This document shows, piece by piece, positions 37,899 to 47,326 of a stretch of DNA of 64,000 nt. How positions within the stretch are numbered: position 1 is the first letter of the stretch; every line of letters begins with the position of its first letter. A model generated the notes under the pieces. It was given only the letters and a program-made list of their open reading frames with translations. It searched no databases and was not told the DNA's origin. Made by a program: the position numbers and the translations under genes. This stretch comes from Desmonostoc muscorum LEGE 12446 (lineage in GTDB: Bacteria > Cyanobacteriota > Cyanobacteriia > Cyanobacteriales > Nostocaceae): NCBI RefSeq assembly GCF_015207005.2, contig NZ_JADEXS020000001.1:1-64000 (forward strand). Direction: 5' to 3'.

Positions 37899-38373
37899 AA
37901 CAACATATCCTATAAAAATAAGTAAGTTGAAAACGAAGCTTGATTAATATCCAAATATTCAAGAGGGAGTAGGGAACCTATGCCTAAAGACATGGGATTG
38001 GAATAATGACGTTTTATGTCTCGTACTACGTATCTCGACATAATTTTTTGATTTTTAGGGGGCAAAAGACCCCCAAAAGACAGTTTTTTGCATCACATCT
38101 CTACTCCCTACTCCCCACTCCCAACTAAGCTGTTTTTTTGTAAAAAACTATAGTTTTGTAGTGCGATCTGGAACCGTATTGGATCGGGTATTAGTTTTAC
38201 GGCTTAGTTAGGTTAGTTTCGCTTATGTGCTTCTATTTCAGGATTACTGATAAATGTGAACGAAAAGTGAATAAATCGTTTGTCCTACTCATATTTCACT
38301 TTTGAATCACATTTATCCCTCAAGCTAAAAGACAACACAATGTGAATGAAGTAATTGATTATTGGATCTGTAT
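37899..38373. promoter_or_regulatory. divergent intergenic region between stress genes
   Basis: About 475 bp. Contains GGGGG (38058-38062) and CCCCC (38070-38074) forming a short hairpin with flanking T and A runs, a possible terminator or structured leader. Otherwise no ORF or repeat recognised; promoters of both flanking stress genes should lie here. Confidence 0.4.
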
Positions 38374-38808
38374 ATGAGCTTTAAGAAGATTTTGGTGGCG
38401 ATCAATGATTCACCTGCTATTGCAACAGTGTTCACCAAAGCGCTTGAATTAGCCCAAAAAGACGCTGCTCAGTTAATGATTAGTCACACCATTGAGCTAG
38501 CAGTTTCTAGTCAAGCCACTATGAACTTAGTAGAACTGAAAATAGAAACAGAACAGGCACAGGGTTTACTGCGGTTTTACTATCAGAAAGCAAAAGCACA
38601 AGGTATTGTGGCAGAATTCAGTTATCAAACAGGAGATCCTGGGACTAACATCTGTGATTTAGCCCAGAGTTGGGGAACAGATTTGATTGTGCTTGGTCGA
38701 AGAGGACTTAAAGGATTTGCCGAATTTTTAGCAGGAAGCGTGAGCAATCATGTCGTTCATCACGCTCCATGTTGCGTTCTGGTTGTTCAAGGTCAAAATA
38801 ATTCGTAA
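38374..38808 (+). CDS. universal stress protein (UspA family)
   Basis: 144 residues from the ATG at 38374 (MSFKKILVAIND); a TTG at 38362 is not preferred. The ATP-binding type motif G-x2-G-x9-G-S is present in GRRGLKGFAEFLAGSVSNHVV, and the N-terminal ILVAIND and the TDLIVLGRRG segment are classical. Single USP domain, cytoplasmic. USPs bind ATP and help cells survive growth arrest and stress; the P-type ATPase and stress protein nearby support a common stress function by context only. Confidence 0.92.
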   Translation: MSFKKILVAINDSPAIATVFTKALELAQKDAAQLMISHTIELAVSSQATMNLVELKIETEQAQGLLRFYYQKAKAQGIVAEFSYQTGDPGTNICDLAQSWGTDLIVLGRRGLKGFAEFLAGSVSNHVVHHAPCCVLVVQGQNNS

Positions 38809-38895
38809 TTACAATCATTGTTGGCTCTGAATCCACCACGCTTATTGTTGCACCACCAAATAAATTTTCGATTTAGTGGTGGCTTGTACCCTCTT

Positions 38896-38930
38896 TAATT
38901 ACGAATTACGAATTACGAATTAGTAATTAT
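38896..38930 (+). repeat. ACGAATT heptamer array
   Basis: About four ACGAATT units downstream of the USP gene. With the TAATTCG array at 37261 it brackets the two stress genes in inverted orientation. Confidence 0.85.
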
Positions 38931-39047
38931 TTGGTCAGTAGTTTTCTCACAGACTCTTTGCTGACTGAATATGAATCCGACAATACATCGGGTTCTTGTT
39001 AGCAGGAATAACTGCTTTAATTCTGCTTTTCCTCTCAACTCACACCC

Positions 39048-39554
39048 ATGAAAATATACACTGAAATCGAAATTCGGGCATCCGATAAGCAAGTCTGGAA
39101 ACTACTCACTGATTTTGCTAGTTTTCCACATTGGAATTTGTTTATTCGTCAAATTAGTGGCTCACTGAGTGAAGGGTCACAGCTAACCGTTCACTTCCAG
39201 CCTCCGGGTAGAGATATTGTGACCTTTCGACCTACTGTTCTGACGGTAGAACCTAATCGCAAATTGCGCTGGTTAGGACATTTTTTGATCCCAGGCTTAT
39301 TTGACGGGGAACATAGCTTTATCATTGAGCCATTAGCAAGCGATGCCTACGACGGGCTACGCCCACGCGTTTTGTTCATTCAGCAAGAATCTTTCCACGG
39401 CTTACTAGTACCTCTGCTGGCTCGTCGATTAAATATCGACGTTCGCCAAGGGTTTGAAGCCATGAACCAAACGTTGAAAACCAAGGCAGAACGCATTGAA
39501 GTAGAGACTGGGGATTGGAGACTGGGGATTGGGGACTCTGAAGATTTCGGATAA
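39048..39554 (+). CDS. SRPBCC/polyketide-cyclase-like protein carrying an SDR5 insertion
   Basis: 168 residues. The SRPBCC (START-like) pattern is clear: IYTEIEIRASDKQVWKLLTDFASFPHWN at the N-terminus, then WLGHFLIPGLFDGEHSFIIEPL. Such domains bind hydrophobic ligands. Two non-native parts: seven residues AYDGLRP come from a 21-bp SDR5 element at 39345-39365, and the last about 14 residues (GDWRLGIGDSEDFG) come from a short GGGGATT array. Substrate unknown. Confidence 0.8.
   Translation: MKIYTEIEIRASDKQVWKLLTDFASFPHWNLFIRQISGSLSEGSQLTVHFQPPGRDIVTFRPTVLTVEPNRKLRWLGHFLIPGLFDGEHSFIIEPLASDAYDGLRPRVLFIQQESFHGLLVPLLARRLNIDVRQGFEAMNQTLKTKAERIEVETGDWRLGIGDSEDFG
39345..39365. mobile_element. SDR5 small dispersed repeat inside HIP1
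   Basis: 21 bp inserted in GCGAT^CGC (39341-39344 / 39366-39368). Removing it restores the HIP1 octamer and keeps the reading frame. Core word CTACGACGGGCTACGCC, identical to the copy at 46887-46907 apart from two substitutions. Confidence 0.9.
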
Positions 39555-39556
39555 GT

Positions 39557-39943
39557 CTATTCCACAATCTCATAGCGGACTAACTTTCTAATATCCTCAC
39601 GGGGTAGACCTAGTTCTTGGGCAATTGTCGCTTCTATTTGGCTGAATTTTATTGTTGGAAGTTCTAATTCAAGTCGCTTCAAGATGGGGTCTGCTGTTTC
39701 CACTTCTACCTGGGTAATTCTTTTAGTTCGGTTGACAGCGGCATTAATCAGCAAGACATTGACTGATATCCGTGCTTCGAGTTGGGTATCTGACTGAAGT
39801 TTATTTTGCGTGGAATTGGGTCGGCTTAACTCTTGAGCAGCTAGGAAACTACAGCCAAACCAAAACGCAACCGCTACCAGTGGTAGAGGCAACCAAAACT
39901 CTAATCCCAGGCCTTGCAGCCAATTTTTACTAATACGCCACAC
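39557..39943 (-). CDS. hypothetical single-pass membrane protein
   Basis: 128 residues. One hydrophobic segment at about 18-34 (LPLVAVAFWFGCSFLAA), then a soluble C-terminal part rich in Glu and Leu. No recognised domain. Starts ATG; ends close to the SRPBCC gene stop (convergent, 2-bp gap). Function unknown; likely envelope or periplasmic exposure of the C-terminal region. Confidence 0.65.
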   Translation of the reverse strand: MWRISKNWLQGLGLEFWLPLPLVAVAFWFGCSFLAAQELSRPNSTQNKLQSDTQLEARISVNVLLINAAVNRTKRITQVEVETADPILKRLELELPTIKFSQIEATIAQELGLPREDIRKLVRYEIVE

Positions 39944-39982
39944 ACGACACCTGCTTCTGATTTTGCTAGGTCACACTTGATA

Positions 39983-40087
39983 TATAGCAAGGGAGTGGGG
40001 ATTGGGGACTGGTGACTGGGTGAAAAGTCTTTTTGTGTCTAGATTTTATCATCTGTTAATGTCCTAACCACTTTGGCTGTTGCTATA
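39983..40087. mobile_element. 105-bp MITE-like element, second copy
   Basis: TATAGCAA (39983-39990) to TTGCTATA (40080-40087). Nearly identical to 17012-17109 apart from a few substitutions and one additional GGGGATT-type heptamer, accounting exactly for the 7-bp length difference. It lies 100 bp upstream of the response-regulator start. Confidence 0.8.
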
Positions 40088-40504
40088 TATCCGAATAGGA
40101 TAGACAATCCTTTCAAATGTGACTATTGAAAGACGTTGAAATTGCTTCAATGCACTATTCTAAACAAGCACAAGTGTATAACGGTGATGAAAATCTTACT
40201 GGTGGAGGACGATCCAAAACAATTAATGCCACTGCACATGGTTCTCTCTCAGGCCGGACACAGCGTCGATGGTGTCAAGGATGGTGAAACCGCTCAATGG
40301 CTGTTGGCTGAAAAAGAATATGATCTGCTGATTTTGGATTGGATGTTACCTCGAATTAGTGGGGTGAGTTTGTGTCAACAGTATCGGGCGGTGGGAAAAA
40401 CAGCTCCTATATTAATGATCACGGCAAAAGATACCACGCCTGATAAAGTCATCGGCTTAGATGCAGGAGCAGATGATTACCTAGTCAAACCAATTGATAT
40501 TATA

Positions 40505-41440
40505 GAACCCATTTGACATCTTGTGAGGTTTTGAATTAAGGTACTCCTCAGCATCTAAAATCCAATACTAATGGCGTATTCCAGCAACCTCACTGATGCA
40601 GAATGGGAAATTTTTGAACCCTTATTGCAAGAGATATTACCGACTAAGAAGCAGACTCGACCGACCAACTGGCCAAAGCGAGATATCTTCAATGGAATTC
40701 TCTATCAACTAAAAAATGGATGCAATTGGCAAGACTTACCTAAAGACCTCCCCCCTTATTCCACTGTATATTGGCACTACAAACAGTGGCGAGCAGCCGG
40801 GGTATTTGAGGAACTGATGAGTGTCTTACATGGACAAGTGCGTGAACAGGTAAAAAAAAAACCGCACTGGACGACATTGATCATCATTGACTCCCAAGCA
40901 GTGAAAAATACCTGCAACGCCAGTGTGGAGTCGAAAGGTTTTTGCTTCTACAAAGCCACCAACGGTATTAAAAGGCATTTGGCTATTGACACCCTTGGGT
41001 TTCCCTTTTTTACGCTCTGTACTCGCGCCAATGTCTCGGATGATGCCGGATTAATTGAGATGTTTACTCTCAACATCGACTACTTCAAGTCAAAACCTAT
41101 CGATATTCCCAAGATTACTATCCTGCTAGATCATGGGTATCACCCAGAATATTTGACTCAGGAGTTAGAGCGAATTTACCCAGAGATCATGACCAAAATT
41201 CAGTTTCAACTTTCTACGAAACCCTCAAAACAAGAGAAAGCGGCACAAGGAAAATCTGGATTTGTTCCGGCAATAGCTAGATGGGTGATCGAACGCTCCA
41301 ATGCTTGGATGGAGCGCTGTAAAATTCTGGTTAAGAACTTTGAACGAACCCTGGTTAGTGCCACTGCCAAACTCAATATCTGCTTCATCAGGCTAATGAT
41401 TAAGAGGCTTGCAGCACCTTCTTAGATGTCAAATGGGTTC
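40505..41440 (+). mobile_element. IS5-family insertion sequence, 936 bp
   Basis: Terminal inverted repeats GAACCCATTTGACATCT (17 bp perfect, 40505-40521 and 41424-41440). Flanked by TATA at 40501-40504 and 41441-41444, the target duplication. Contains one full-length transposase gene, so it looks recently active. Confidence 0.9.
40571..41425 (+). CDS. IS5-family transposase
   Basis: 284 residues. N-terminal LTDAEWEIFEPLLQEILP and GILYQLKNGCNWQDLPKDLPPYSTVYWHYKQW are the DUF4096-type start of IS5/IS427-group enzymes. DDE-type residues: Asp in IIIDSQAVK, Asp in LLDHGYHP, Glu in VIERSNAWM. Full length and without stops, so functional by appearance. Located between perfect 17-bp inverted repeats. 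Confidence 0.9.
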   Translation: MAYSSNLTDAEWEIFEPLLQEILPTKKQTRPTNWPKRDIFNGILYQLKNGCNWQDLPKDLPPYSTVYWHYKQWRAAGVFEELMSVLHGQVREQVKKKPHWTTLIIIDSQAVKNTCNASVESKGFCFYKATNGIKRHLAIDTLGFPFFTLCTRANVSDDAGLIEMFTLNIDYFKSKPIDIPKITILLDHGYHPEYLTQELERIYPEIMTKIQFQLSTKPSKQEKAAQGKSGFVPAIARWVIERSNAWMERCKILVKNFERTLVSATAKLNICFIRLMIKRLAAPS

Positions 41441-41808
41441 TATAGAGTTTATGGCACGGGTGCGGGCATTGAGGAGGCGATCGCCCCTTTGGCAAGGAGA
41501 CACCCTCCGCTTGGCAGACCTCCAACTTCATCTCGACGCACTAACTTTGGAGCGACAAGGGGCGATGGTCTCCCTTTCCACCCAAGAATTTCAGTTACTA
41601 GAGTATTTCATGCGTCATCCCCGCCAAGTACTCACTCGTAACCAAATTGAGCAAGCCGTATGGGAGTGGGGTAGTGAACCAGAAAGCAATGCAATCACTG
41701 TTTTAGTTCGTAAACTTCGCCAACGTTTGCAAACATTAGCAGCAGGGGATTGGATTGAAACTGTTTATGGTATGGGCTATCGCCTCAACCCTCCAGAAGC
41801 ATCGTAAA

Positions 41809-41957
41809 AGGGACTGGGGACTGGGGACTGGGGACTGGGGACTGGGGACTGGGGACTGGGGACTGGGGACTGGGGGATGAGGGAGTAGTATAGTTCAATT
41901 ACTTGAAAAGTTTTATAACTACGAATTACGAATTACGAATTACGAATTACGAATTAG
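41809..41957 (+). repeat. GGGGACT and ACGAATT arrays between rppA-like and rppB-like genes
   Basis: 41809-41872: about nine GGGGACT units. 41919-41957: about five ACGAATT units. They separate the regulator stop from the kinase GTG start by 158 bp. Confidence 0.95.
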
Positions 41958-41965
41958 CATGAGTT

Positions 41966-43246
41966 GTGTTTAACCGCAGTCGTCGTAACTTAGCTCGTTG
42001 GTTTACCCTTTCGATGGGGTCTATTCTCGTTCTGTTTGCTGGGGTAATTTATAACATTGAGGTTAAAGACAAACTCAACGCATTAGATCAACTGGTTTAT
42101 AAAAGAGCAGAGTTAATGGCAGCCAGTTCGCAGTATCGGCTGTATCAAGGAAAAAAACAAGTCGATCTGAGCAATATACCGCTATTGGGTAGTGGTTCTC
42201 ACCCTGCTGACATTGAACTGGTGTATGTTCGCTGGTATGACCCGAATGGCAGACTCAAGCGGTTTTTTGGGACTCCACCTCTAGAGCAGTTACAAACATC
42301 ATCTGGCTTTCTTACCATTAAGTCCGTTGACCCCTTCGCAGGTGAGGCGCTTTGGCTTCGTCAACTCACACTACCTGTTCAAGGAGGAAATTCGGTCATC
42401 GGCTATCTTCAAGTTGCTATTCCGCTGACAGAGACTCAAAACGATCTCAGAGAATTTCAGTTAATGTTGACGCTGGCTGTGCCTGTAGCACTGGGGTTAA
42501 TTGGACTTACAGGTTGGGTGCTTGGTGGCATAGCTATGCAACCTGTTCAGGAGGCCTATAACCAACTGCAACGCTTTACATCAGATGCTTCTCATGAATT
42601 GCGATCGCCCCTTTCTGCAATTTTGACCAATGCCCAAGTCGGGTTACTAATAGCGGCAGACTATCCCCAAATCCACCCTTCAGTGCAGAACATTATCGAT
42701 AGCGCCAAGTCGATGAGTAACTTGGTCAATAATCTACTGCTGTTGGCTCGACATCAGGGACAATTAACTCCTGAATCTCTCAAAAAGGTTAATCTTAATA
42801 GTTTGCTAGAGAATTTAGCCGTTCACTATACTAATGTTGCTGCCAAAGCGTCCATCAAGTTGATCGGCAATTTCCCAGAACAACCCATTAACTTGTGGGC
42901 TGACTGTGATTTGCTGCGGCTAGCTGTGGAAAACTTGCTCGACAACGCTTGCAAATACACTCCGTCTGGTGGAACGGTATGGTTACGCTTAGAACCTCAC
43001 TCAGATCGGGCAGTGATTCAGGTAATCGATACCGGAATTGGAATTCCAGGGGCAGATTTACCTTACATTTTCGATCGCTTTTACCGGGTTGACACAGAAC
43101 GGGCACGAGAAAGCGGCGGATTTGGGTTAGGATTAGCGATCGCTCAACAAATTGTCCAGGCTCACGGTGGTCACATCCATGTAATGAGCCATGAGGGTAA
43201 AGGCTCGACGTTCCAAATCAAATTACCGTTTATCAGGCATTTCTAA
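41966..43246 (+). CDS. rppB: RppB-like sensor histidine kinase
   Basis: 426 residues from a GTG start ([13 protein letters not shown]); no ATG occurs close by in frame. Two transmembrane helices at about 12-32 and 167-187 enclose a periplasmic sensor of about 130 residues. HisKA phospho-acceptor His210 ([11 protein letters not shown]), then N box [11 protein letters not shown]1 IDTGIGIP, and [13 protein letters not shown]. Same order and close sequence feel as RppB/NrsS-type kinases of cyanobacteria, which pair with OmpR-type RppA regulators. Intact, whereas its neighbour regulator is IS-split. Symbol by resemblance only. Confidence 0.88.
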   Translation: MFNRSRRNLARWFTLSMGSILVLFAGVIYNIEVKDKLNALDQLVYKRAELMAASSQYRLYQGKKQVDLSNIPLLGSGSHPADIELVYVRWYDPNGRLKRFFGTPPLEQLQTSSGFLTIKSVDPFAGEALWLRQLTLPVQGGNSVIGYLQVAIPLTETQNDLREFQLMLTLAVPVALGLIGLTGWVLGGIAMQPVQEAYNQLQRFTSDASHELRSPLSAILTNAQVGLLIAADYPQIHPSVQNIIDSAKSMSNLVNNLLLLARHQGQLTPESLKKVNLNSLLENLAVHYTNVAAKASIKLIGNFPEQPINLWADCDLLRLAVENLLDNACKYTPSGGTVWLRLEPHSDRAVIQVIDTGIGIPGADLPYIFDRFYRVDTERARESGGFGLGLAIAQQIVQAHGGHIHVMSHEGKGSTFQIKLPFIRHF

Positions 43247-43454
43247 ATCAGCTTTCAGAGATGATCGTAGGATGCGTCAGAGCCACAAATCCTGATTCTA
43301 TGAGGCACGCAGAGAGTTTTGATTGGATTTTGCTTTTTGAATTGCTATTGCTTTATAAAGTAGTAATGATTTGGCAAAGATTCAGTAATGCTACTGTTGT
43401 CAATGAAGATTCGTCGTAGAATCAAAGACACTTCAGAGTTGATATTCTCCACTA

Positions 43455-44555
43455 ATGAATCGCTTTTCTCAAAAAAATACGGATTTTTACGGTAGCACTT
43501 CACAACAGATTCAGCCAGATCAGGTATCTGGTTACAAGCAACTACTTCGCGATCGCTATAAAATACTTCAAGTTCTGGGTAGAGGTGGTTTTGGCATCAC
43601 GTTTTTAGCCAAAAATGCCCTATTACCAGGGAATCCCTTCTGTGTCATCAAACAGCTATCGCCAAAAGTAACTAGTCCTCAAAGCTGGCAAAGGGCATGT
43701 ACGCGCTTTGAAAAAGAAGCACAAACCTTGGCTCTACTCGGTAGCCATTCTCAAATTCCCATGTTATTAGACTACTTTCAAGTCAATAGGGAGTTTTATT
43801 TAGTTCAAGAATACATACCCGGTTTGACTTTGGCACGGGAAGTGCGGCGAACTGGGCCTAAAAGTGAAGCCTCAGTTAAACAATTTTTACAGGAATTCTT
43901 GCCAGTATTGCAGTATCTTCATAAAAATGGCGTGATTCATCGGGATATTAAGCCCCAAAATTTATTGCGGCGTGAAGATGACGGACGAGTGGTGCTAATC
44001 GATTTTGGTGCAGTGAAAGAACAATTAATTGATGCTTGTGAAAACTCAATTAATTTATCTGCAAACACCAGTTTTGTGGGGACTATGGGATTTGCACCAC
44101 CAGAACAGTTTTCTTTACGTCCAGTTTATGCCAGTGATATTTATGCACTAGGTGTCACTTGTATTTATATGTTGACTGGCAAAAGTCCTGTAGAATTTGA
44201 CCAAGATCCGATTACTGGTGAAATTTCTTGGCAAAAAGAGGTAAACATCAGCGAAGATTTTGCTCAGGTTTTAGGAAAAATGGTGAAATTTTCTTTACAC
44301 GATCGCTTTAAAACTGCGGATGAAGTCATAAAAGCTTTAGGTAAGGAAAACTTTTTGCCTAATTTCGCAAGCTGCCTAACCAACCAAACATTAAAAAAGA
44401 AAAGTATTACACATCATGAAATTGCAGATTGTGAAATTACATATCACCAAGTTAAACATCTCCAAATTACACAACAGGAAAATTCTGATGTCTATGTCCC
44501 ACCTGTAGTCAGAACTGCTACTGCCATTCGCAAATGGAGAGCAAGACAAAAATAA
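43455..44555 (+). CDS. Ser/Thr protein kinase
   Basis: 366 residues. Kinase domain at about 28-290: glycine loop GRGGFGITFLAKN, Lys in CVIKQLS, catalytic HRDIKPQNLL and IDFGAVKE (DFG), activation-segment end GTMGFAPPEQF. A C-terminal basic tail of about 70 residues with ITHHEIADCEITYHQ and no known domain. Bacterial Pkn2-type kinase common in filamentous cyanobacteria. Lies 580 bp before a second kinase gene. Confidence 0.93.
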   Translation: MNRFSQKNTDFYGSTSQQIQPDQVSGYKQLLRDRYKILQVLGRGGFGITFLAKNALLPGNPFCVIKQLSPKVTSPQSWQRACTRFEKEAQTLALLGSHSQIPMLLDYFQVNREFYLVQEYIPGLTLAREVRRTGPKSEASVKQFLQEFLPVLQYLHKNGVIHRDIKPQNLLRREDDGRVVLIDFGAVKEQLIDACENSINLSANTSFVGTMGFAPPEQFSLRPVYASDIYALGVTCIYMLTGKSPVEFDQDPITGEISWQKEVNISEDFAQVLGKMVKFSLHDRFKTADEVIKALGKENFLPNFASCLTNQTLKKKSITHHEIADCEITYHQVKHLQITQQENSDVYVPPVVRTATAIRKWRARQK

Positions 44556-45134
44556 ACCAGGTCGCACAGCTGAGTTAAGTAAGTATAAAATGAATAATTA
44601 ATCATGGAAAATAGAAAATATCAAAAACAAAGTTAGTAAGTATTGTGACTAGATTCGAGAGCAGTGATGATTAATTAATCGGGGTTAGTCTTTAATACTT
44701 AGTCACTTGTTGGTTGCGAATATACAAGAGAAAGTACTAAAGCTAATAGTTCCAAAAAATTTTTTATTCAGATTATTATATAATCGGAAGAATAATTAAT
44801 CCTATGGCTCTCGTAGTTTTCCACGAATCAGGAAGACTGACTAAGCTAATGCGCTTGAAAATAGCATAAATTTTTATTGGGCATGGGGCATTGGGCATGG
44901 GGCATTGGTTAATCACAAATGACTAATGACTAATGACTAATGACTAATAACTAATGACTAAATATGTTATTTCAATGTGCTACAGCTTACTATTTACAAA
45001 CGCTAACCATATAAGTAATTCCCCAATACCGAGAACAGGGTTTTTCTACCACAAGTAAGCGAGAGTCAATTCTTTTAAGGGTAAATACGGGGCAAGCTTA
45101 GCTTAAGTTGTCATGCAGTCGCGCCTGTCAGATC
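44556..45134. other. intergenic region with heptamer arrays between two kinase genes
   Basis: About 580 bp. Contains GGGCATG/GGGCATT units (44879-44908) and an AATGACT array (44918-44962). No ORF or RNA gene. The promoter of the WD40 kinase should lie in its right part. Confidence 0.6.
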
Positions 45135-47192
45135 ATGATCTGCTGCTTAAATCCCGATTGCCCAAACCCCCTGAATCCCAATGGAAAGAAGTTTTGCCAA
45201 AGTTGTGGCACCCCCTTGGTGTCGCTTTTGAGAAATCGCTTCCGTGTTATCCGAGTCCTTTCAGATGAGGGGGGATTTGGGAGAACTTATCTATCAGAAG
45301 ACATAGATAAGCTCAATGAACGCTGTGTTGTCAAGCAATTAGCTCCAAAATTCCAAGGAACTTGGTCGCAAAAAAAGGCGATGGAGTTGTTTGCCCAAGA
45401 AGCACAGCGACTACAAGAACTCGGAGAACATCCGCAAATTCCGACTTTGTTGGCTTACTTTGAGCAAGATGGCTGCTTGTATTTAGTGCAGCAGTTTATC
45501 AATGGGGAAAATTTGTTAAAGGAGTTGCAACAGCGCAAGAAGGGGTATACTGCTAGGGAAATTCAAGGTATTTTGCTGGATTTATTGCCTGTACTCAAGT
45601 TTATCCACGATCGCAATGTCATTCATCGAGATATCAAGCCAGAAAATATCATCCGGCATAAAAGCGATGGACGATTAAGCTTGATTGATTTTGGCTCCTC
45701 AAAGCAATTCACAGCCAGAGTTCAAAATAAATCTGGCACATCCATTGGTTCACATGGCTATTCTCCCCTAGAACAAATTAGAGATGGCAAAGCTTTCGCC
45801 GCAAGTGACTTGTTCGGTTTAGGGGCTACCTGCTTTCACCTGCTAACGGGAACTTCTCCCTTTCAATTGTGGATGGAATGTGGGTATGCCTGGGTGAGTA
45901 ATTGGCGGCAATATTTACGGACTCCATTAAATGCTGAATTGGATTTGGTAATCGACAAGCTTTTGAAAAAAGACATCCAACAACGTTACCAGTCAGTCGA
46001 TGAAGTCATCAGAGACTTGGTGCAAAAACAACCACTGGCATTGCCACCAGCCGGCAAGTCAAGTGGTACAATCCCGGTAACTAAAGCATCAAATTTACCA
46101 AAAAGTTATAGCTTACTGAGAATTTTCATCTTGGTAAGTGCTTTTATTATGTTGTTTGGATTCGGCGAATCTTGGTATAAACATTTCCGCCGGATTCAAA
46201 CTAGTTTGTCTTCTCGGCTAATTCAGAATAATCCGAGCAAAAATAACCCGCTTCTCGGTCAACCGCCAACAATTACCTTGGGTAAAGTTTCCTTAGTTAA
46301 CTCCCTCCAAGGACACGAAAACTCAGTTTTATCCGTCGCCATTAGCCCCGATGGCAAAACCATCGTCAGCAGTGGCGATGACCGCAAAATTAAACTTTGG
46401 AATCTAGCAACAGGAAAACAAATTTCTTCACTCAACACCTATTCTGGGCAAGTGAACGCGGTGGTTATTAGCCCAGATGGCAAAACTTTGGTGAGTGGTA
46501 ATGATGACAGCACCATCAAAATCTGGAATCTGGTAACAGGACGGCAAATTCGCACTCTTACAGGGCATTCCGACTCAGTTCATACCCTAGCCATTAGTGC
46601 TGATAGCCAGACCCTAGTTAGCGGTAGTGATGACAACACCATCAAAATCTGGGATTTAGCAACGGGAGAGCAGATTAAGACACTGAGAGGGCATACATTT
46701 TGGGTGCGATCGGTAGCCATCAGCCGCGATGGCGTGATTCTTGCCAGTGGCAGTTTTGACAAGACCATCAAAATCTGGAATCTGGCAAAAGGATACTCCA
46801 TCCGCACACTAGCGGGAAATTCTCAAACAGTAACCAACGTCGCCATTAGCCCAGATGGTAAAACTTTAGCCACTGCTAGCCGCGATGTCTACGACGGGCT
46901 ACGCCTACGCACCATTAAACTCTGGAATATCACCACCGGAAGAGAAATTCGCACACTGGTGGGGCATGAGAACACAGTCACAACCCTAGCCTTCAGTGGC
47001 GATGGTCAAATTCTTGCTAGTGGTAGCCGCGATCGCACCATTAAACTCTGGAATATCGCCACAGGAGAAGAAATTCTCACATTGGCAGCCCACACCAACA
47101 CTGTCACATCTGTTACCTTCAGTCCTGATAGCAAGACCCTTGTCAGCGGTAGCGATGACAATACTATTAAGATTTGGCGTTTGGTTGAGTGA
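45135..47192 (+). CDS. Ser/Thr protein kinase with seven WD40 blades
   Basis: 685 residues from the ATG at 45135 (MICCLNPDCPNPLN); an upstream TTG at 45108 is less likely. An N-terminal zinc ribbon (CCLNPDCP...CQSCGTPL) leads to the kinase domain: DEGGFGRTYLSE, CVVKQLA, HRDIKPENII, IDFGSSKQ. A transmembrane helix lies at about 333-353 (LRIFILVSAFIMLFGFG), then seven WD40 blades from about 395 to the end, forming one propeller. A 21-bp SDR5 element at 46887-46907 adds VYDGLRL inside a blade. The membrane placement suggests the kinase is cytoplasmic and the propeller on the other side, or a peripheral anchor. Confidence 0.92.
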   Translation: MICCLNPDCPNPLNPNGKKFCQSCGTPLVSLLRNRFRVIRVLSDEGGFGRTYLSEDIDKLNERCVVKQLAPKFQGTWSQKKAMELFAQEAQRLQELGEHPQIPTLLAYFEQDGCLYLVQQFINGENLLKELQQRKKGYTAREIQGILLDLLPVLKFIHDRNVIHRDIKPENIIRHKSDGRLSLIDFGSSKQFTARVQNKSGTSIGSHGYSPLEQIRDGKAFAASDLFGLGATCFHLLTGTSPFQLWMECGYAWVSNWRQYLRTPLNAELDLVIDKLLKKDIQQRYQSVDEVIRDLVQKQPLALPPAGKSSGTIPVTKASNLPKSYSLLRIFILVSAFIMLFGFGESWYKHFRRIQTSLSSRLIQNNPSKNNPLLGQPPTITLGKVSLVNSLQGHENSVLSVAISPDGKTIVSSGDDRKIKLWNLATGKQISSLNTYSGQVNAVVISPDGKTLVSGNDDSTIKIWNLVTGRQIRTLTGHSDSVHTLAISADSQTLVSGSDDNTIKIWDLATGEQIKTLRGHTFWVRSVAISRDGVILASGSFDKTIKIWNLAKGYSIRTLAGNSQTVTNVAISPDGKTLATASRDVYDGLRLRTIKLWNITTGREIRTLVGHENTVTTLAFSGDGQILASGSRDRTIKLWNIATGEEILTLAAHTNTVTSVTFSPDSKTLVSGSDDNTIKIWRLVE
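46887..46907. mobile_element. SDR5 element in a WD40 blade
   Basis: 21 bp inserted between GCCGCGAT and CGCACC. The next blade of the same gene (47023-47050) carries the uninterrupted GCCGCGATCGCACC, so the ancestral HIP1 site is directly seen. The insertion is in frame, changing SRDRTIKLW to SRD-VYDGLRL-RTIKLW. Confidence 0.95.
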
Positions 47193-47205
47193 AGAGGGAG
47201 TGGTA

Positions 47206-47231
47206 TAGGGTAGCACAGCTGTGCTACCCTA
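47206..47231. terminator. 26-bp perfect palindrome after the WD40 kinase
   Basis: TAGGGTAGCACAG followed by its exact reverse complement, 13 bp after the stop of the WD40 kinase and between convergent genes. Probably a bidirectional terminator. Confidence 0.65.
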
Positions 47232-47326
47232 ACCTATGCTTGAATTACCTGAAAATTGCTCTAAATCTGTAGCAGTTTAGTCAGACAAAAATTGGTTATC
47301 CTTTGTTAACGTTGTACAATTGAAAA

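Larger units (their letters stand above)
40187..41807 (+). pseudogene. rppA: RppA-like OmpR-family response regulator, split by an IS5-family element
   Basis: Start ATG 40187 (MKILLVEDDPKQL). Receiver domain with acidic pair at 7-9, phospho-acceptor Asp51 (LILDWMLP) and Lys101 (LVKPID). The frame is broken at 40505 by an IS. Removing the IS and one TATA copy joins GAT-ATT-ATA to GAG-TTT-ATG and gives KPIDIIEFMARVRALRRR, followed by a winged-helix OmpR-type output domain (LSTQEFQLLEYFM...RNQIEQAVW) ending with GYRLNPPEAS. The intact protein would be about 226 residues. RppA/RppB regulates photosynthesis- and metal-related genes in Synechocystis. The kinase gene downstream is intact, so signalling through this pair is lost in this strain unless the insertion excises. 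Gene symbol is by resemblance. Confidence 0.85.
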
